64,000 bases of DNA from Akebia trifoliata (Eukaryota; Streptophyta; Magnoliopsida; Ranunculales; Lardizabalaceae): contig CM030707.1 in assembly GCA_017979445.1 (NCBI GenBank), positions 22,636,586 to 22,700,585 of the forward strand. The letters run 5' to 3'. Below are positions 11,306 through 22,871 of the stretch, one piece after another. The translations under genes and the position numbers were made by a program. Numbering within the stretch: the stretch's first letter is position 1; each line of letters starts with the position of its first letter. Under the pieces are notes generated by a model. That model was not told the DNA's origin, searched no databases, and saw only the letters and a program-made list of their open reading frames with translations.

Positions 11306-12880
11306 GTGGCCAAGCGAAAGAACTACAAGCAGCCAGAAGTGCCTCCTTACTTTCTCAGATCATCTACCGTCACCATGAGTTCTTCTGAACCGACACAACT
11401 TCCAGTGACTGAAGCGTCAGGTATCGATCCGCAGATAACATCACTACTAAAGATAATTGAGAGGCAAGAAAAGATAGTGAGTACCGTGTTAGCCAATGCC
11501 AGCATCTTGCAAGCTCAAACGATACAACAGCACGCATCCGGGTCGAATTAAGAGTTACCCGAGCAACCCCCACAGGGACCACAGACCACAATGCCGTCTG
11601 CAGTGCCAGAATACTAGGGGCCTCTGTTCTATATTCCACAAAATCGACCACCCCCTGTGGTCATTCCCGATGATGAATGTGAGTATAGGGCTACGGAAGC
11701 CAAAAGCGCAACAGATGAAAAACTGGCTCAGCAGATCGAATCTCGACAGGAAGAGATGATGAGGATGAAGGGCCTCAACACTATGAGCAGAACCATATTC
11801 AAGGATCTGTGCTTTTACCCCAATGCTCAATTACCGGGCAAGTTCAAGTGTCCGAAGTTTGAAAAGTATAACTGAGTAGGGTGTCCGCTGTCGCATCTGA
11901 AGTTGTATTGTGGATCCATGTGTCAGTATGGCGAGCATAACAGGTTATTAGTACAGTTGTTCCAGAGGAGCTTAACAGGGCCGGCGCTTAAATGGTTTTC
12001 CGGACTGGATCACTCACTCATTAAGAACTGGCAAGACTTAGCCGAAATATTCTGGCAAAATTACCGGTTCAATACTAATGTGGGGCTAGATCGAAACGAC
12101 ATGGCCAAAATGACAAGAAAGCAACGGAAAACGGTGAAAGAGTATGCACAGAGATGGCGAGAGTCTGCCTCACAAGTAAGGCCCGCAATGATAGAACAAG
12201 AGATGAACACTACGTTTATCTCGACACTAGGGCACGCCTTCTATACTCATCTGGTGGGGCACACCACAGGCACATTCTCGAACCTGGTATAAGTAGCAGA
12301 TCGGGTCGAGGACGGGATCCGAACCAGTCTTATCTTCGATTTCACAAATCTAGGGGCAACAATAGGAATCCCTCCGTAGAGAAAGCCAGTGCCTACGGGA
12401 AAGAAGAGGGAAGAAACTCAGGTCAATAACGTACAGCCGAATCGACCCCTCTTCATCCCTTCACCAGCACCAAGACCACAAGCACCATCAACTTCATGGG
12501 TACCAGCACCGCCAACATGGAACCCTCCACCTTAGAATCCGTTTCAAGCAAATCCTCCACCAGTTGCACAGCAGGCACCACTATACGGGCATAACCAGCA
12601 GGCACGACCCAACAAAATAAACAGAGTGTTTACCAGGTTACCCATAACGCTATCAGAATTACTACCAATCTTACTCAGGGGTGAGTATCTCGCAAAACGT
12701 CCACCAAATCCTGAGGCTACCAAAGGGCCAGGATACAACCCCAATTTGTTCTGTGAATTCCACATGGGTACACCAGGGTACTCTACAGACCAATGCTGGC
12801 AGCTCAAGCATCAAGTACAGAACCTGATCGATAAAAAGGCTCTTATCCTAGATGGGCCTGCCAATTCGCCCCAACAATAG
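11306..12880 (+). pseudogene. gag of element A (interrupted)
   Basis: Capsid/nucleocapsid polyprotein of a Tat/Ogre element. The N-terminal part is polar and Q/E-rich with a likely coiled coil (IIERQEKIVSTVLANASILQ). The retrotransposon-gag fold lies at 11903-12290 (YCGSMCQYG, LVQLFQRSLTGPALKWFSGL, SLIKNWQDLAEIFWQNY, DMAKMTRK, ESASQVRP). A proline-rich linker and the Ogre-like C-terminus with CEFHMGTPG...TDQCWQLK (12740-12810) follow, in place of a CCHC knuckle. In-frame stops occur near 11550, 11616, 11873, 12290, 12377 and 12535; most replace CAA/CAG codons still present in B. The start is uncertain: the frame is open from an ATG at 11168, and a CACAG before GTGGCC at 11306 resembles a splice acceptor conserved in B. 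Confidence 0.85.
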
Positions 12881-13514
12881 AATATCAATCAAAATCCCCT
12901 ACCTACTCACAATGGAGAGGGGAGTGGGCACAGGGTAAATGTCATCTGCGGAGAACTCGACTTTAATCCTTCTGATCTGATAGCACCTATTTGGATGAAA
13001 ATTAGGGTCCACTTAACCCAGAAATCAAAGACGTCAACAGTTAACACAGTCAACCATTATGCAACAAACCCATCGCGAAATTCACTACCACCACTCAGAT
13101 TGGTCGACCTCACCATCAATCCCACTCATCAAAATACTGTTACCCGACCACTTTTAGTCATACCTTACGGATCACCCTATCATCAAAATTCGACCCGGCC
13201 TCCCCTTGTTATACCCTATACACCACCACATTCTCAAGGATCAACTCAACCCCCCTTCACATACCATACACTTCGTCTCCACGTCCACCACTCATTATTC
13301 CATATACTCCATCAGCCCCTCACACAACTACTCCTACTACCACTACCTCTAAATCACCACCACCACCCCTCATCCTCAACATGAAACCCGATCCATCTCC
13401 CATAACCATACGCTCACCTAAACCATTCCCTATAGCTGCGATCAGGCAGTCCCCTGGAGTTATGAGACCATTATCACCACAACAGCGGGGGTCGAAACAA
13501 AGAAGGAAATAATA
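12881..13514 (+). other. Proline/threonine-rich linker between gag and protease (A)
   Basis: Translated in various frames this stretch gives short repeats like RPPLVIPYTPP separated by S/T/Q-rich spacers. The matching region in B is 34140-34580. A flexible linker of the polyprotein is likely. Frameshifts make the continuous frame unrecoverable by eye. Confidence 0.5.
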
Positions 13515-14726
13515 GTGGCTGACATCGACCATATGACAAGGACAGGAAAATGCCAAAAATATTCAGAAAATGGAGCGAATGTCAAGGAAGAAACGGAAGA
13601 GATTGCGAAAGAGGTAACTGATAAAGAAAAAAGGCAAGCTAAGGGAAAGGGTAAGCTGTATAAGGATGAGAAGATGGAAGAAAAGGTGAAGGTGACAGAC
13701 AAGGAAGCTGCAGACTTTGTTAAGCTTGTTCTCAAGAGCGAGCATAATATAGTAGACAGACTGAACAAGCAGTCAACTCAAATCAGTATTCTGGGACTGA
13801 TGCAAAAATTGGAAGAGCACCAAGAGGCGCTACTGAGTGTTCTGGGGAGATCACATGTACCCACGACCACATCGCCGACGCAGTTGGAACAAACGGTTGG
13901 CAAAATCATGGCCCCCAACCCTATCATTTTCATGGAGAATGAATTTACGTCCGAGTGAATGGGGAACGTCGAACCACTGAACATCATGGTCATATTCAAG
14001 GGCATGATGGTCGCCAGAGTATTGATTGATAATGGCTCAGCGCTTAACGTCTGTCCACTTGAAACCTTCCCGAAACTCAACGCTGATTGGTCGCATGTGA
14101 AACCTAACAACAAGGTTGTGCGAGGTTTTGATAGCTGAAGAAGGGATTCGTTGGGAGAAGTAGACCTACCGATCACAATAGGTCTTTGTACTTTTAAAGT
14201 GACATTTAAAGTCATGGAAATACCAACGACCTTCAACTTGTTACTGGGCAGACCTTGGATCCACATTACCGGAGCTGTACCTTCCTCATTGCACCAAAGA
14301 GTCAAATTTATCATAAGGCAGAGGATGATATCAGTATTGGCAGAGAACCTTATCCCTGCTGGCAGAGCCCCGGACGTGTCGTTTATTGATATAGAAATGA
14401 TGAAAGACAAGGTACTCTACCATTCATACCAATTCGCTGCTGTCAATCACATCGAGAAAGGAAATGAGAAGATAAAGGCAAAGCTATCAAGAACAAGTCT
14501 GATGATTGGTTGGGTTATGAAAAGGGCAGGCTATCGACCCAAGCAAGGGTTAGGACTGGGAGGAAGAGGAAGAACTACACAGGTCGAAGCAAGAATGCAT
14601 ACTCCCTATTTTGGTCTGGGGTTTAGGCCCACGAAAAGGGATATTGCAAAAATGAATGATAAGAAAAAAGAGCTTCGACTAGCGAGAAGGCAAAATCGTG
14701 AACCGAACATCTGGAATCTGGGCTGA
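13515..14726 (+). pseudogene. Protease and G-patch-like segment of element A
   Basis: A charged K/E-rich segment (13515-13760) leads into an aspartic protease. The active-site motif VLIDNGSALNVCP is near 14020, the second conserved strand is LLLGRPWIH near 14250, and the C-terminal part follows. Downstream, VMKRAGYRPKQGLGLGGRGR (near 14515) has the glycine spacing of a G-patch, as known after the protease of Ogre-type elements. Stops at 13956 (GGA to TGA) and near 14138 interrupt it. The protease motif itself is intact, unlike in B. Matching B region: 34582-35811. Confidence 0.8.
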
Positions 14727-14828
14727 GTCCCTCACATCAGTGTTAGCTTCCCAAAATCACATGCCAGACCCGACAGCTTATCAGAACCACCATCAGCAAA
14801 AAAGCCAAAAAGGGTAAATCCCAAACTG

Positions 14829-15206
14829 GTGCACATTCAACAAGACCCAATCGTAGAGTCTCAATCATCCTTCGAAGAAGGCATTGATGTTCTTTTCAAT
14901 GGGGATTACGATGAAAGTCCATCAGAGACTGCTCTAAAATCCACTAAAGTGGAGATCACTACCAACCAAGAGAACAACTCACCATTTTCATCAGGCATCG
15001 ACTGGGCATCAATCGTCATCCAGCTGAGCTTGGGAGGGACTATGCCCCAATCTAACAACAACCAACCGGAGATCATGGTTATCTCCGAACCACCATCGAA
15101 ATCAGCCAACGAATCACTTGCTCATCTCATCCACCCCCTCAGAGAAGGGGAAACATTGCACAATTGGAAGGAATTCCCATTGACACTTGAGGCTATTGAG
15201 GCCTAA
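14829..15206 (+). pseudogene. Acidic linker ORF before the RT (A)
   Basis: About 125 codons, rich in S, E, N and P (FEEGIDVLFNGD, ENNSPFSSGIDWAS), ending VEFPL-like residues before a stop. The same segment is at 35926-36279 in B, so it is part of the polyprotein between the G-patch and RT. No catalytic motif is visible. It is followed at 15316-15540 by an A-rich repeat of CAAAAAATTTCTCAAAAAT-like units, longer than in B (36425-36530). Confidence 0.6.
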
Positions 15207-15539
15207 AAAAAAACACCGTTAGGCGACATCAATTTGCCCGAAGATCATAATGAGCCCTCGTCCTCGGGTAAAGACTGTTTTGGGGGCTCCCTATCTTATT
15301 TAACAAGTTTGCATGATTGTTTTTCATATTTAAAGTATCCAAAAAATTACAAAAAAACAAATATTTCTCAAAAATAAAAAAAAATCAAAAATTTCTGAAA
15401 AATCAAAAAAATGAAAAATTTCTCAAAAATCAAAAAAATAAAAAATTTCTCAAAAATAAAAAAAATCAAAAAGCTTTCAAAATCACAAAAAATAGATATC
15501 TTTCAAAAACAAAAAAAAGTTTTCAAGGGATCTATCTCT

Positions 15540-17640
15540 ATCGAATGTGTACTCAGATCAAACAGCATTTGAAAGGGATGAGTATGATTTCAATCTCGAA
15601 CTCGACTTCGACCTCATGGGGATAGAAGAAGAGTCTGGGGACGAAATGAAATACCCCTCAAAGAAATCAAGGACTTGGTAGAACGTCACGAGAAAGGTGT
15701 TCAGCCAAACATCGATGACACAGACTCAATTAATCTTGGTACTGAAGAGGACCCACGAATTGTCAAGATTAGAGCCTTACTAACGTCACAACAGAAAGAA
15801 GAAATGGTCGAGTTCCTACGGAATTATCAGGACGTCTTCGCATGGTCATACAGAGATATGCCGGGATTAAATACAGACCTCGTTGTACATAAGCTACCCA
15901 TTGCTTCAGGAAGTAAGCCAATCAAGCAGAAACTGAGAAGATTAAAGCCAGAATGGACCCTCAAGGTCAAAGATGAGGTCATGAGCAATTTGAAGCAGGA
16001 TTTCTGGTAGTCTCTACATACCCGGAATGGTTAGCTAACATCGTCCCTGTACCAAAGAAGGACGGGAAAGTATGCATGTGTGTTGACTATCGAGACTTGA
16101 ACAAGGCCAGTCTTAAGGATGATTTTCCACTTCCACACATCGACACTCTGGTTGATAGTACAGCAGGGCACGGTATGTTTTCGTTCATTGATGGCTTCTC
16201 AGGCTATAACTAGATAAAAATGACAGAAGAAGACCAAGAAAAGACAACATTCATCACACCATGGGGTACTTTTCACTACAAAGTCATGCCATTCGGCCTG
16301 AAAAACGTAGGGGCGACTTACCAATGGGCAATGACCGCCTTATTTCACGATATGATCCATAAAGAAATGGAGGTCTACGTAGATGACATGATTGCTAAAT
16401 CCGGCATAGAAAAAGACCATCTGGTGAATCTGAAGAAGCTGTTTGATAGGCTCAGAAAGTACAGTTTAAGGCTCAATCCGACCAAATGCGTGTTCGGGGC
16501 AACGTCGGACAAGCTACTGGGGTTTATAGTCAGCAGAAGAGGTATCGAGATAGATCCGGTAAAAACTAAGTATATCCTTGAAATGAAGGCACCAGTTTCA
16601 AAAAAGGATGTTCGGGGCTTTCTAGGGAGAATACAGTATATCAGTCGATTTATAGCTCAGCTCACACCCATCTGTGCGCAAGTCTTCAAGCTACTCAGGA
16701 AAGATACGCCGAAGAAGTGGAACAAAGACTGTCAAGAAGCATTCGACAAAATCAAACAATATTTGCTCAATCCACTAGTCTTAGTCCCTTCTACTCCAGG
16801 ACGACCTCTGCTGATGTACATCTCAGTGTAAGAAACATCTATGGGGTGTGTGCTAGGGCAACTCGATGAATCAGGACGGAAGGAACAGGCCATTTATTAT
16901 CTTAGCAAGAAATTTACCGAGTATGAGACAAAATATTCGACCCTTGAGAAGACTTGCTGTGCGTTAGTCTAGGCATCTCAACGACTGCGTCATTATTTGC
17001 TCAGCTACTCGACTATGCTTATTGCCAGAATGGACCCCTTGAAGTACTTATTCGAAAAACCAGCATTAACAGAACGCACAGCAAAATGACAGTCACTGTT
17101 ATCTGAGTTTTACATCACCTATGTCACTCAAAAATCCATCAAAGGGCAAGCCATCGCTGATCACCTCGCCGAGCACCCGTTGCCTGATTACGAACCATTA
17201 AAGACGAACTTTCTGGACAAAGCCATACTATTTATCGAGATTGAAAACGATGATGATGATGAAGAACCAGACTGGAAAATGTACTTCGACGGAGCAGCCA
17301 ATCAGAAAGGAAACGGAATAGGGGTAGTCCTGATTAAACTAGACGGGTCTCACGTGCCAATTGCAATCAGACTAAAATTTCAATGTTCTAACAATGTGGC
17401 TGAATACGAAGCATGTATAGCAGGGTTGAAAGTAGCATTGGATTTCGAGGTAGACGAAATCGATATTTTCGGAGATTCAAGCCTAGTAGTCTATCAGACG
17501 ACTAGAGAACGGAAGACTCGGGAACAGAGATTGGTCCCTTACCATGAGTATCTAGAGGAACTGAGCTCACGCTTTGATAGGATTTCATTCACATACATGC
17601 AAGGGCTAAGAATCAATTCGCAGATGCACTAGCTACGCTT
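15540..17640 (+). pseudogene. Reverse transcriptase, RNase H and second RNase H of element A
   Basis: RT starts after an acidic segment: DVFAWSYRDMPGL, DLVVHKLPIASGSKPIKQK, PVPKKDGKVCMCVDYRDLNK and FSFIDGFSGYN (first catalytic Asp). It continues with [17 protein letters not shown] and the catalytic YVDD in [12 protein letters not shown] (16368-16400). The connection/RNase H part follows (SKKFTEYETKYSTLEK). A second RNase H of archaeal type follows at 17260-17620, with YFDGAANQKGNG, NNVAEYEACIAGLK and GDSSLV, a mark of the Tat clade. Breaks: frameshift near 16009; stops at 16211 (TAG after GYN), 16829, 16970 and 17087; frameshift near 17600. Confidence 0.88.
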
Positions 17641-18990
17641 GCTTCCATGATTAGCATTTCAGAAGATCTGATAATCGACCCAATTGAGATCGGGATTCAA
17701 GACGAGCCAGCCTATTGTCTACTCGTCGAAGTTGAAGAATCTGAAGAAAAGCCATGGTATTCGGACATTAAGGCATATCTCGAGGATCAAACCCTTCCCT
17801 CGGATGCAACGTCAAATGATCGCAGAACCATCCAGAAATTGGCAGGAAAATTCTTTATCAACAATGGTATTCTATACAAGAAGTCGCACCACGAGGTCTT
17901 GCTTCGATGTGTGGCAGAAGCAGAAGCAAAACGATTAATCGAGACTGTGCATGGTGGAGTCTGTGGACCTCACATGAATAGTTATATGCTAGCAAAGAAG
18001 ATTATGTGGATGGGGTACTATTGGTTGACAATGGAGAGTGACTGCTATCAGCATGTCCGTAAATGTCATCTATGCCAGATATACGCCAACAAGATCAATG
18101 CTCTACCATCAGAATTGCATAACATGACTACGCCTTGGCCCTTCTCACTCTGGGGGATGGACGTCATCGGGCCAATCTTACCTAAAGCTGCAAACGGGCA
18201 TCGCTTTATCTTAGTGGCCATCGACTACTTCACCAAATGGGTAGAAACGGCTTCATACGCCAACGTCACGAAAAGTAATGTCCTGTAGTTTGTCAAGAAC
18301 AACATTTTCTACAGATATGGGCTTCCCAACGGATTAGTGATCGATAATGCCAAGAACTTCAAGAACAAGGACATGGTCAAGATGTGCGAAGACTTCCAGA
18401 TTACTCATCATAACTCTGTACCATGCAGACCAAAGATGAATGGAGAAATTGAGGTAGCCAACAAGAACATCAAGAAGATGGCAGTTACGTACAAGGATTG
18501 GCACGATATGTTGCCTTTCGCACTTCACGCCTATCGAGCCTCGTTTAGAACTTCGAATAGGACAACTCCATATTCATTGGTCTACAGAATGGAAACAGTC
18601 TTACCTATAAAGGTCGAGATCCCTTCCCTCAAGATCTTAAAAGAAGCAGAGTTAGATGAAGCGGAATGGATTCAAGCTAGATTTGATCAACTGAATCTAA
18701 TTGAAGAGAAACGTCTAGCAGCCATTTGTCACGGACAGATCTATCAGCGACAAATAGCTCGTGTCTACAATAAGAAGGTCAAACCAAGAGATTTCTCACC
18801 AGGAGACCTCGTACTGAAGAAGATCCTTCCAATCCAAGAAGACGCCAGAGGAAAATTCAGACCAAATTACGAGGGACCATTCATCGTGAAGAAAGTAATG
18901 ACAGGAGGAGCTCTGATCCTTACGGAGATGGACGGACAAGTATTCCCGCAACCGATCAATGCTGACACTGTCAAGAAATATCACACCTGA
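17641..18990 (+). pseudogene. Integrase of element A
   Basis: The HHCC zinc site is at 17945-18085 (VHGGVCGPH, DCYQHVRKCHLCQ). The catalytic core has Asp in WGMDVIGP, Asp in VIDNAKNF (the family usually has TDN) and Glu in GEIEVANKN. The C-terminal domain includes RDFSPGDLVLKK and the end NADTVKKYHT followed by TGA at 18988-18990. Only one nonsense codon is obvious (near 18286, inside NVL-FVK), plus a small deletion of II(E/Q)K relative to B near 18475. This is the best-preserved part of the polyprotein. Confidence 0.88.
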
Positions 18991-20427
18991 GATCGGACCC
19001 TGAGATGACGAAAGGCCATCTTTGCTATCCCAAACAAACTATCTAACCTTAGTCATCCCCTTTGAGCCATCACGTTCATTTCTTAACCTAAGAATGGGAC
19101 GAGCCAACAACTACAAAATGACATCGAAAAAAAAAAAATCAAAAAGCAAAAGCATCAAAATACTCCTGGCCCGCATGAGGATAAACTGTGAACGGCTAAA
19201 GATACAAAAAAATCAAAAAAGTCGAAAACTCGGACACTTGATCTGAGCTCGACCCAAATCTCTAGCCTAAACAAGTTCGAGAGACGTTGGGAGGAGACAC
19301 AGATCACCTTTTCGAAACAAAAATAGGCGAATCCCAAGTCTAAACCACTCTAAATACATCCTGACCTAATCCCTTTTTGTAGCCTTCCACCACCATTAGC
19401 CTAAGCCAACGTTTCGTCCCAACAAAAGTCCTTTTTGATCAAGGAACGTTCTAGGGCGACACAATGACAATGACAGCATTAATGATCTTGCGACTTGGTC
19501 CAGATCTCCAAAGTCTTATTAGTCATTGGAAGACTCAAGAAGGGAATCCGGGTCGGATATTCGAAAAAAAAGAGTACTCGAAGTATAGAGTAGCCGATCT
19601 CACGGCTCAACTTGAGTTGTCGAACCACGAATAGTCGTCGAAAAACTCGGGAGGGGAATCCAGATCAATTACTCAAGAAAGAGTACCACTACAAGAGTAG
19701 AGTCGCCGATCTCGCTGCTCAACTTCAGTCGCCAAGCCACAGAGACACAAAGACTCCGAACAGAACTAAAATGTAAAAATAAAAAAAATACAAGCGTAGT
19801 CTGAAAGGGCATAGTGAAAATCCGAAAGGGCACTATGAGTAAAAGAATCAGACTATGGCAAGATCAAAGCCACCGGCATGATGAAAATCCCAAAAAGGAG
19901 GTCGATGCGCAAAAATGTGGAAACCGGGTCAGGTGAAAATCGTAACTGGCACTAGGGGCAATAAGGGTCAACAACAAAAAAAAAAAGAAAAAAAAACTCC
20001 TGGCCCGCAAGAGTATAAAATGTGAATGGCAAAATCTTTTCCAAAAACCCGTGACCCAAACAGATAATAATCTTCCGAATACTAGGCCACTGGGAATGAC
20101 TCTAAAGGAACCAAAAGATAATTGATATTTGTATCCCCTGTGTTTGGCAAAAATACCAAAATCGTCATAACCAAAGATTTTACAAATTCTGAATTTATCA
20201 GACTCATTTGATAAAGACATTTCACAAAATTGCATTTCAAAACTACTATTTTGGCCAATGATGACAAATCTAGGACTCATTCGATAAAACTTTGGTTTTC
20301 AGAAACAATAGATATACCTGAGGCCAAGTAAGTACAAAACCTATTTTCTTTGCATTAATCTTCCAACATTTTGCATACATTCAGATAATGAAAAGAAAAT
20401 ACAAAAGTGAAAATATAGCGCAATCAG
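18991..20427. other. Spacer between sense pol and antisense gene 1 (A)
   Basis: No credible gene. It holds two copies of a 34-bp element starting CTCCTGGCCCGCA (19168 and 19996) and two copies of a block around GCCGATCTC(A/G)C(G/T)GCTCAACTT (19590 and 19704). The spacer is the convergence zone where the sense and antisense transcripts would terminate. In B, element C inserted between the two copies of the GCCGATCTC block. Confidence 0.55.
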
Positions 20428-22022
20428 TCAAACATCATGGTGAGAAATGAAAAAAGAGTCAAGGCGCTCCTCCAAAGCATGGATCCAGGCAGCTTGACTC
20501 ATCATCACTTTCTCGGCATCAGAAGCATCACGGCTCATCAAATATATTACAAAATCCTCAAAGTGTGGACACTGGGCAAGTCGATCCCTCAACTCAGCAA
20601 CCTCAACTCGAAGCCTAGCCACTTCACCACTATCGCTAGATCCAGACTGGGCAAGGGCAGATGTCAACCGAGCAATCTCTTTCTGCATCTTCTTCTCGGA
20701 CTTGAGCCAAATGGCCTGAATTCGACGATGATCAGTTTGAGACTCCTTCACCCGATCCAGGTAATCAAAGAAGGACGAAGCACCAGGCGTGTTTGGGGAA
20801 CTATCGACACAGACGGTCTCCCAGAGACAAGCTCTCGAATCCAATGCAAGTATGCCAAAAATTGGTGTGCTGCAAAGATGGGTCGACTCAGAACCTCAAC
20901 TCGACCCCATTCTTTTACGAGTCGACTCAAAAGTACAGTCGACAACGGACTAACCAACACATTGAAATTCTCAGGGATGAGCACACCCTGGTCATAGTCA
21001 AATTGACGAAGAACCCGAAGTGGTACATAATGGGTTACCCCGTGAAGACCAATCAAAACAAGAAAATGGGCACCATCAAATGCTATCACGGGAGACCCTC
21101 GAGGTTGGAAGGCACCAACCCATCTTACTTCATCATCAAGGTTACCAATAAAAGAATACCATTCTTCTTTGCTACCCGAGATAAAGGGAACAACTCGCCT
21201 CGACATCATGAGTACAAGATCGGCATTAACACAAAATGGACGATTAACCACTTCAGTTGAAGCCAGATGATCCATAAACCAGAGCTACAATAACATGAGC
21301 ATTCTAAACTTTGGAAACCGACAAGTTCAAATGTAAATTTAAAAACTAAGCTAAGTTCGAAATTTACCGGCAGGAGTGGAGCACATCCTCAGAAAATCCG
21401 ATCACAACCAGAAGAACAAGCCGTGAGGGATCGGAACGTCTCGCTCAAAAGCATCGGTGCCAATCGACGTCCCTCTCAGACTTGCTGAATCACGTGAATG
21501 AGAGAAATGTCAATAATATGGCCACCACTCGGAAACAATAATTGACTCACCGCTAGTAAAGTGAGAGCATTGAATGAATCAACAGCTTCGAGGGATCCGT
21601 GAGGCGTTCAATCAAGAAGGACTTGGACATTGTCTTCAAAACCGATCCACCGTCTGGAATCTTCAAAAATTTGCGACTTATCCCTAAGAAGTCGAAAGCC
21701 TCACTTCTGAATCCATCACGCAATGGTGGAATCACAACGGGGCTCGATATTTCAAGCCCCAACAAAACTTCAAACTCCTCGATGGTGGGAGTCATTTCGT
21801 GCACCCCAAACCGAAAGAGATTAAGCTCAGGGATCTAATACCCCAACATGGCCTCAATCAAGCTCCATTGCAATGGAACCTTGGGAAAAGAAAGAGTGAA
21901 CCCCAACTTATTCAAACACCATTGAGCTCTATCATCGTTATCCATACTATATATCCAACTACTCAAGAAAGGATCAACAATGCCATACATTTTTAAGTGG
22001 GAAGAATGGAGAGCACCTCCAT
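20428..22022 (-). pseudogene. Antisense gene 1 of element A, DUF7745-like
   Basis: It is read right to left from an ATG at 22022. The first exon (to 21368) encodes an all-helical segment with HEMTPTIEEFEVLLGLEI, the hallmark of the DUF7745/PMD-like proteins carried by plant retroelements, ending in GCAPLLP. Then comes a short intron (21367-21285, GTAAAT...TTATTGTAG). The second exon starts LWFMDHLASTEVV and continues through SRRVVPFISGSKEEWYSFIG and PRGSPVIAFDGAHFLVLIG, and ends in a coiled coil (KKMQKEIARLTSALAQS, VARLRVEVAELRDRLAQ). Breaks in A: one-base loss near 21987, TAG at about 21837, a frameshift near 21560 and another near 20790. The function is unknown; a DNA-binding or transposase-derived role is speculative. 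Hairpin array 2 lies 145-320 bp upstream of the ATG. Confidence 0.75.
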
Positions 22023-22165
22023 GAAGCTTGAAGAGAAGTTTGAAGGAAGAAGGAGGGTGAAAAAATCAGTCAAATGTGAAAAAAGGGAAGTAAAAGCGTG
22101 AAAATGAAAGGCTAGGGCAAAACCAAGGGTGAAATAGGCTCAAAGTGAAAAGTAAATCGTGTTGG
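22023..22165. promoter_or_regulatory. Putative 5' leader or promoter of antisense gene 1 (A)
   Basis: The 140 bases between the ATG of antisense gene 1 and hairpin array 2 are purine-rich on the plus strand (AGTGAAAA, GGGAAG), i.e. pyrimidine-rich on the coding strand. They align with 54459-54582 in B. No TATA box is evident here. Confidence 0.35.
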
Positions 22166-22338
22166 TCCGTGTTTAAAACACGGATAAAGACAAATGTGAA
22201 TGGATCCGTGCCTAAAGAATGGATGAAGCAAAATATGACTCACCCGTGCTTAAGGCACGGATGAAAGCCAAAATGCCTTATCCGTGCTCCTAACACGGAT
22301 AAAAATCTTGACAAAGCCGTCCGTGTTGAGAACACGGA
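22166..22338. promoter_or_regulatory. Hairpin array 2 of element A
   Basis: Five dyads start at 22166, 22205, 22243, 22281 and 22320 (spacings 39, 38, 38, 39). Examples: TCCGTGTTTAAAACACGGA, CCCGTGCTTAAGGCACGGA, TCCGTGTTGAGAACACGGA. The second unit has a decayed right arm. Arms are 6 bp or more around a 7-base centre, and the spacers share no sequence. It sits just upstream of antisense gene 1 and matches 54583-54753 in B. Confidence 0.9.
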
Positions 22339-22871
22339 CCAGAACGTTTTACACTTGGGGCCTGAGTCATCTGAGGTCTTGACAGCTCCGAACTATGTAA
22401 GGGTCGCCTCAAGACCCAATAACTTAAAATCACCTTGAAAGCTATGGGAATTCCTATGTGCTCGATAAATGTGTTCGAAACTCTTAGAGACTCTCAAAAT
22501 ATGTATCGAGCACGTAGGAACTCGCCAAGATCACATTGGGCCAGGTCAGGCCTCTGCGAACCACCTCACTCACCATGGATCCAAAATGACTCACACCACT
22601 CAAAGAGCACACTCGAAGGGCCCTTGGGACCCTAATCGCACCCTTTACCCGCCCGTGAACTCACCAACACTCAAGAAGGCTCAAAAGCTTTAATGATGGA
22701 TACCATACCCAAAAGCTCGTTGGAGCCCCAATCAATTGCATACGGGATCATAATAAAACAAATACAATGAAATATGGGCACAAATATATACATACGAAAG
22801 TTTGAAATGTCTACACATAATGTTCAGAAAACTAATTCAAAATGTCTGATATCTTGTCAGGTATAATAAAA
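22339..22871. other. Spacer between antisense genes 1 and 2 (A)
   Basis: I see no gene. This would hold the 3' untranslated region of antisense gene 2 and the promoter of gene 1. The corresponding stretch in B (54754-54951) is about 330 bp shorter, so A has an insertion or B a deletion here. Confidence 0.4.

Noticed and set aside
20437..21260. Plus-strand reading frames of 150-190 codons
   Set aside because: They lie opposite antisense gene 1, which has the recognisable domain; same for 52549-54513 and 57119-57488.
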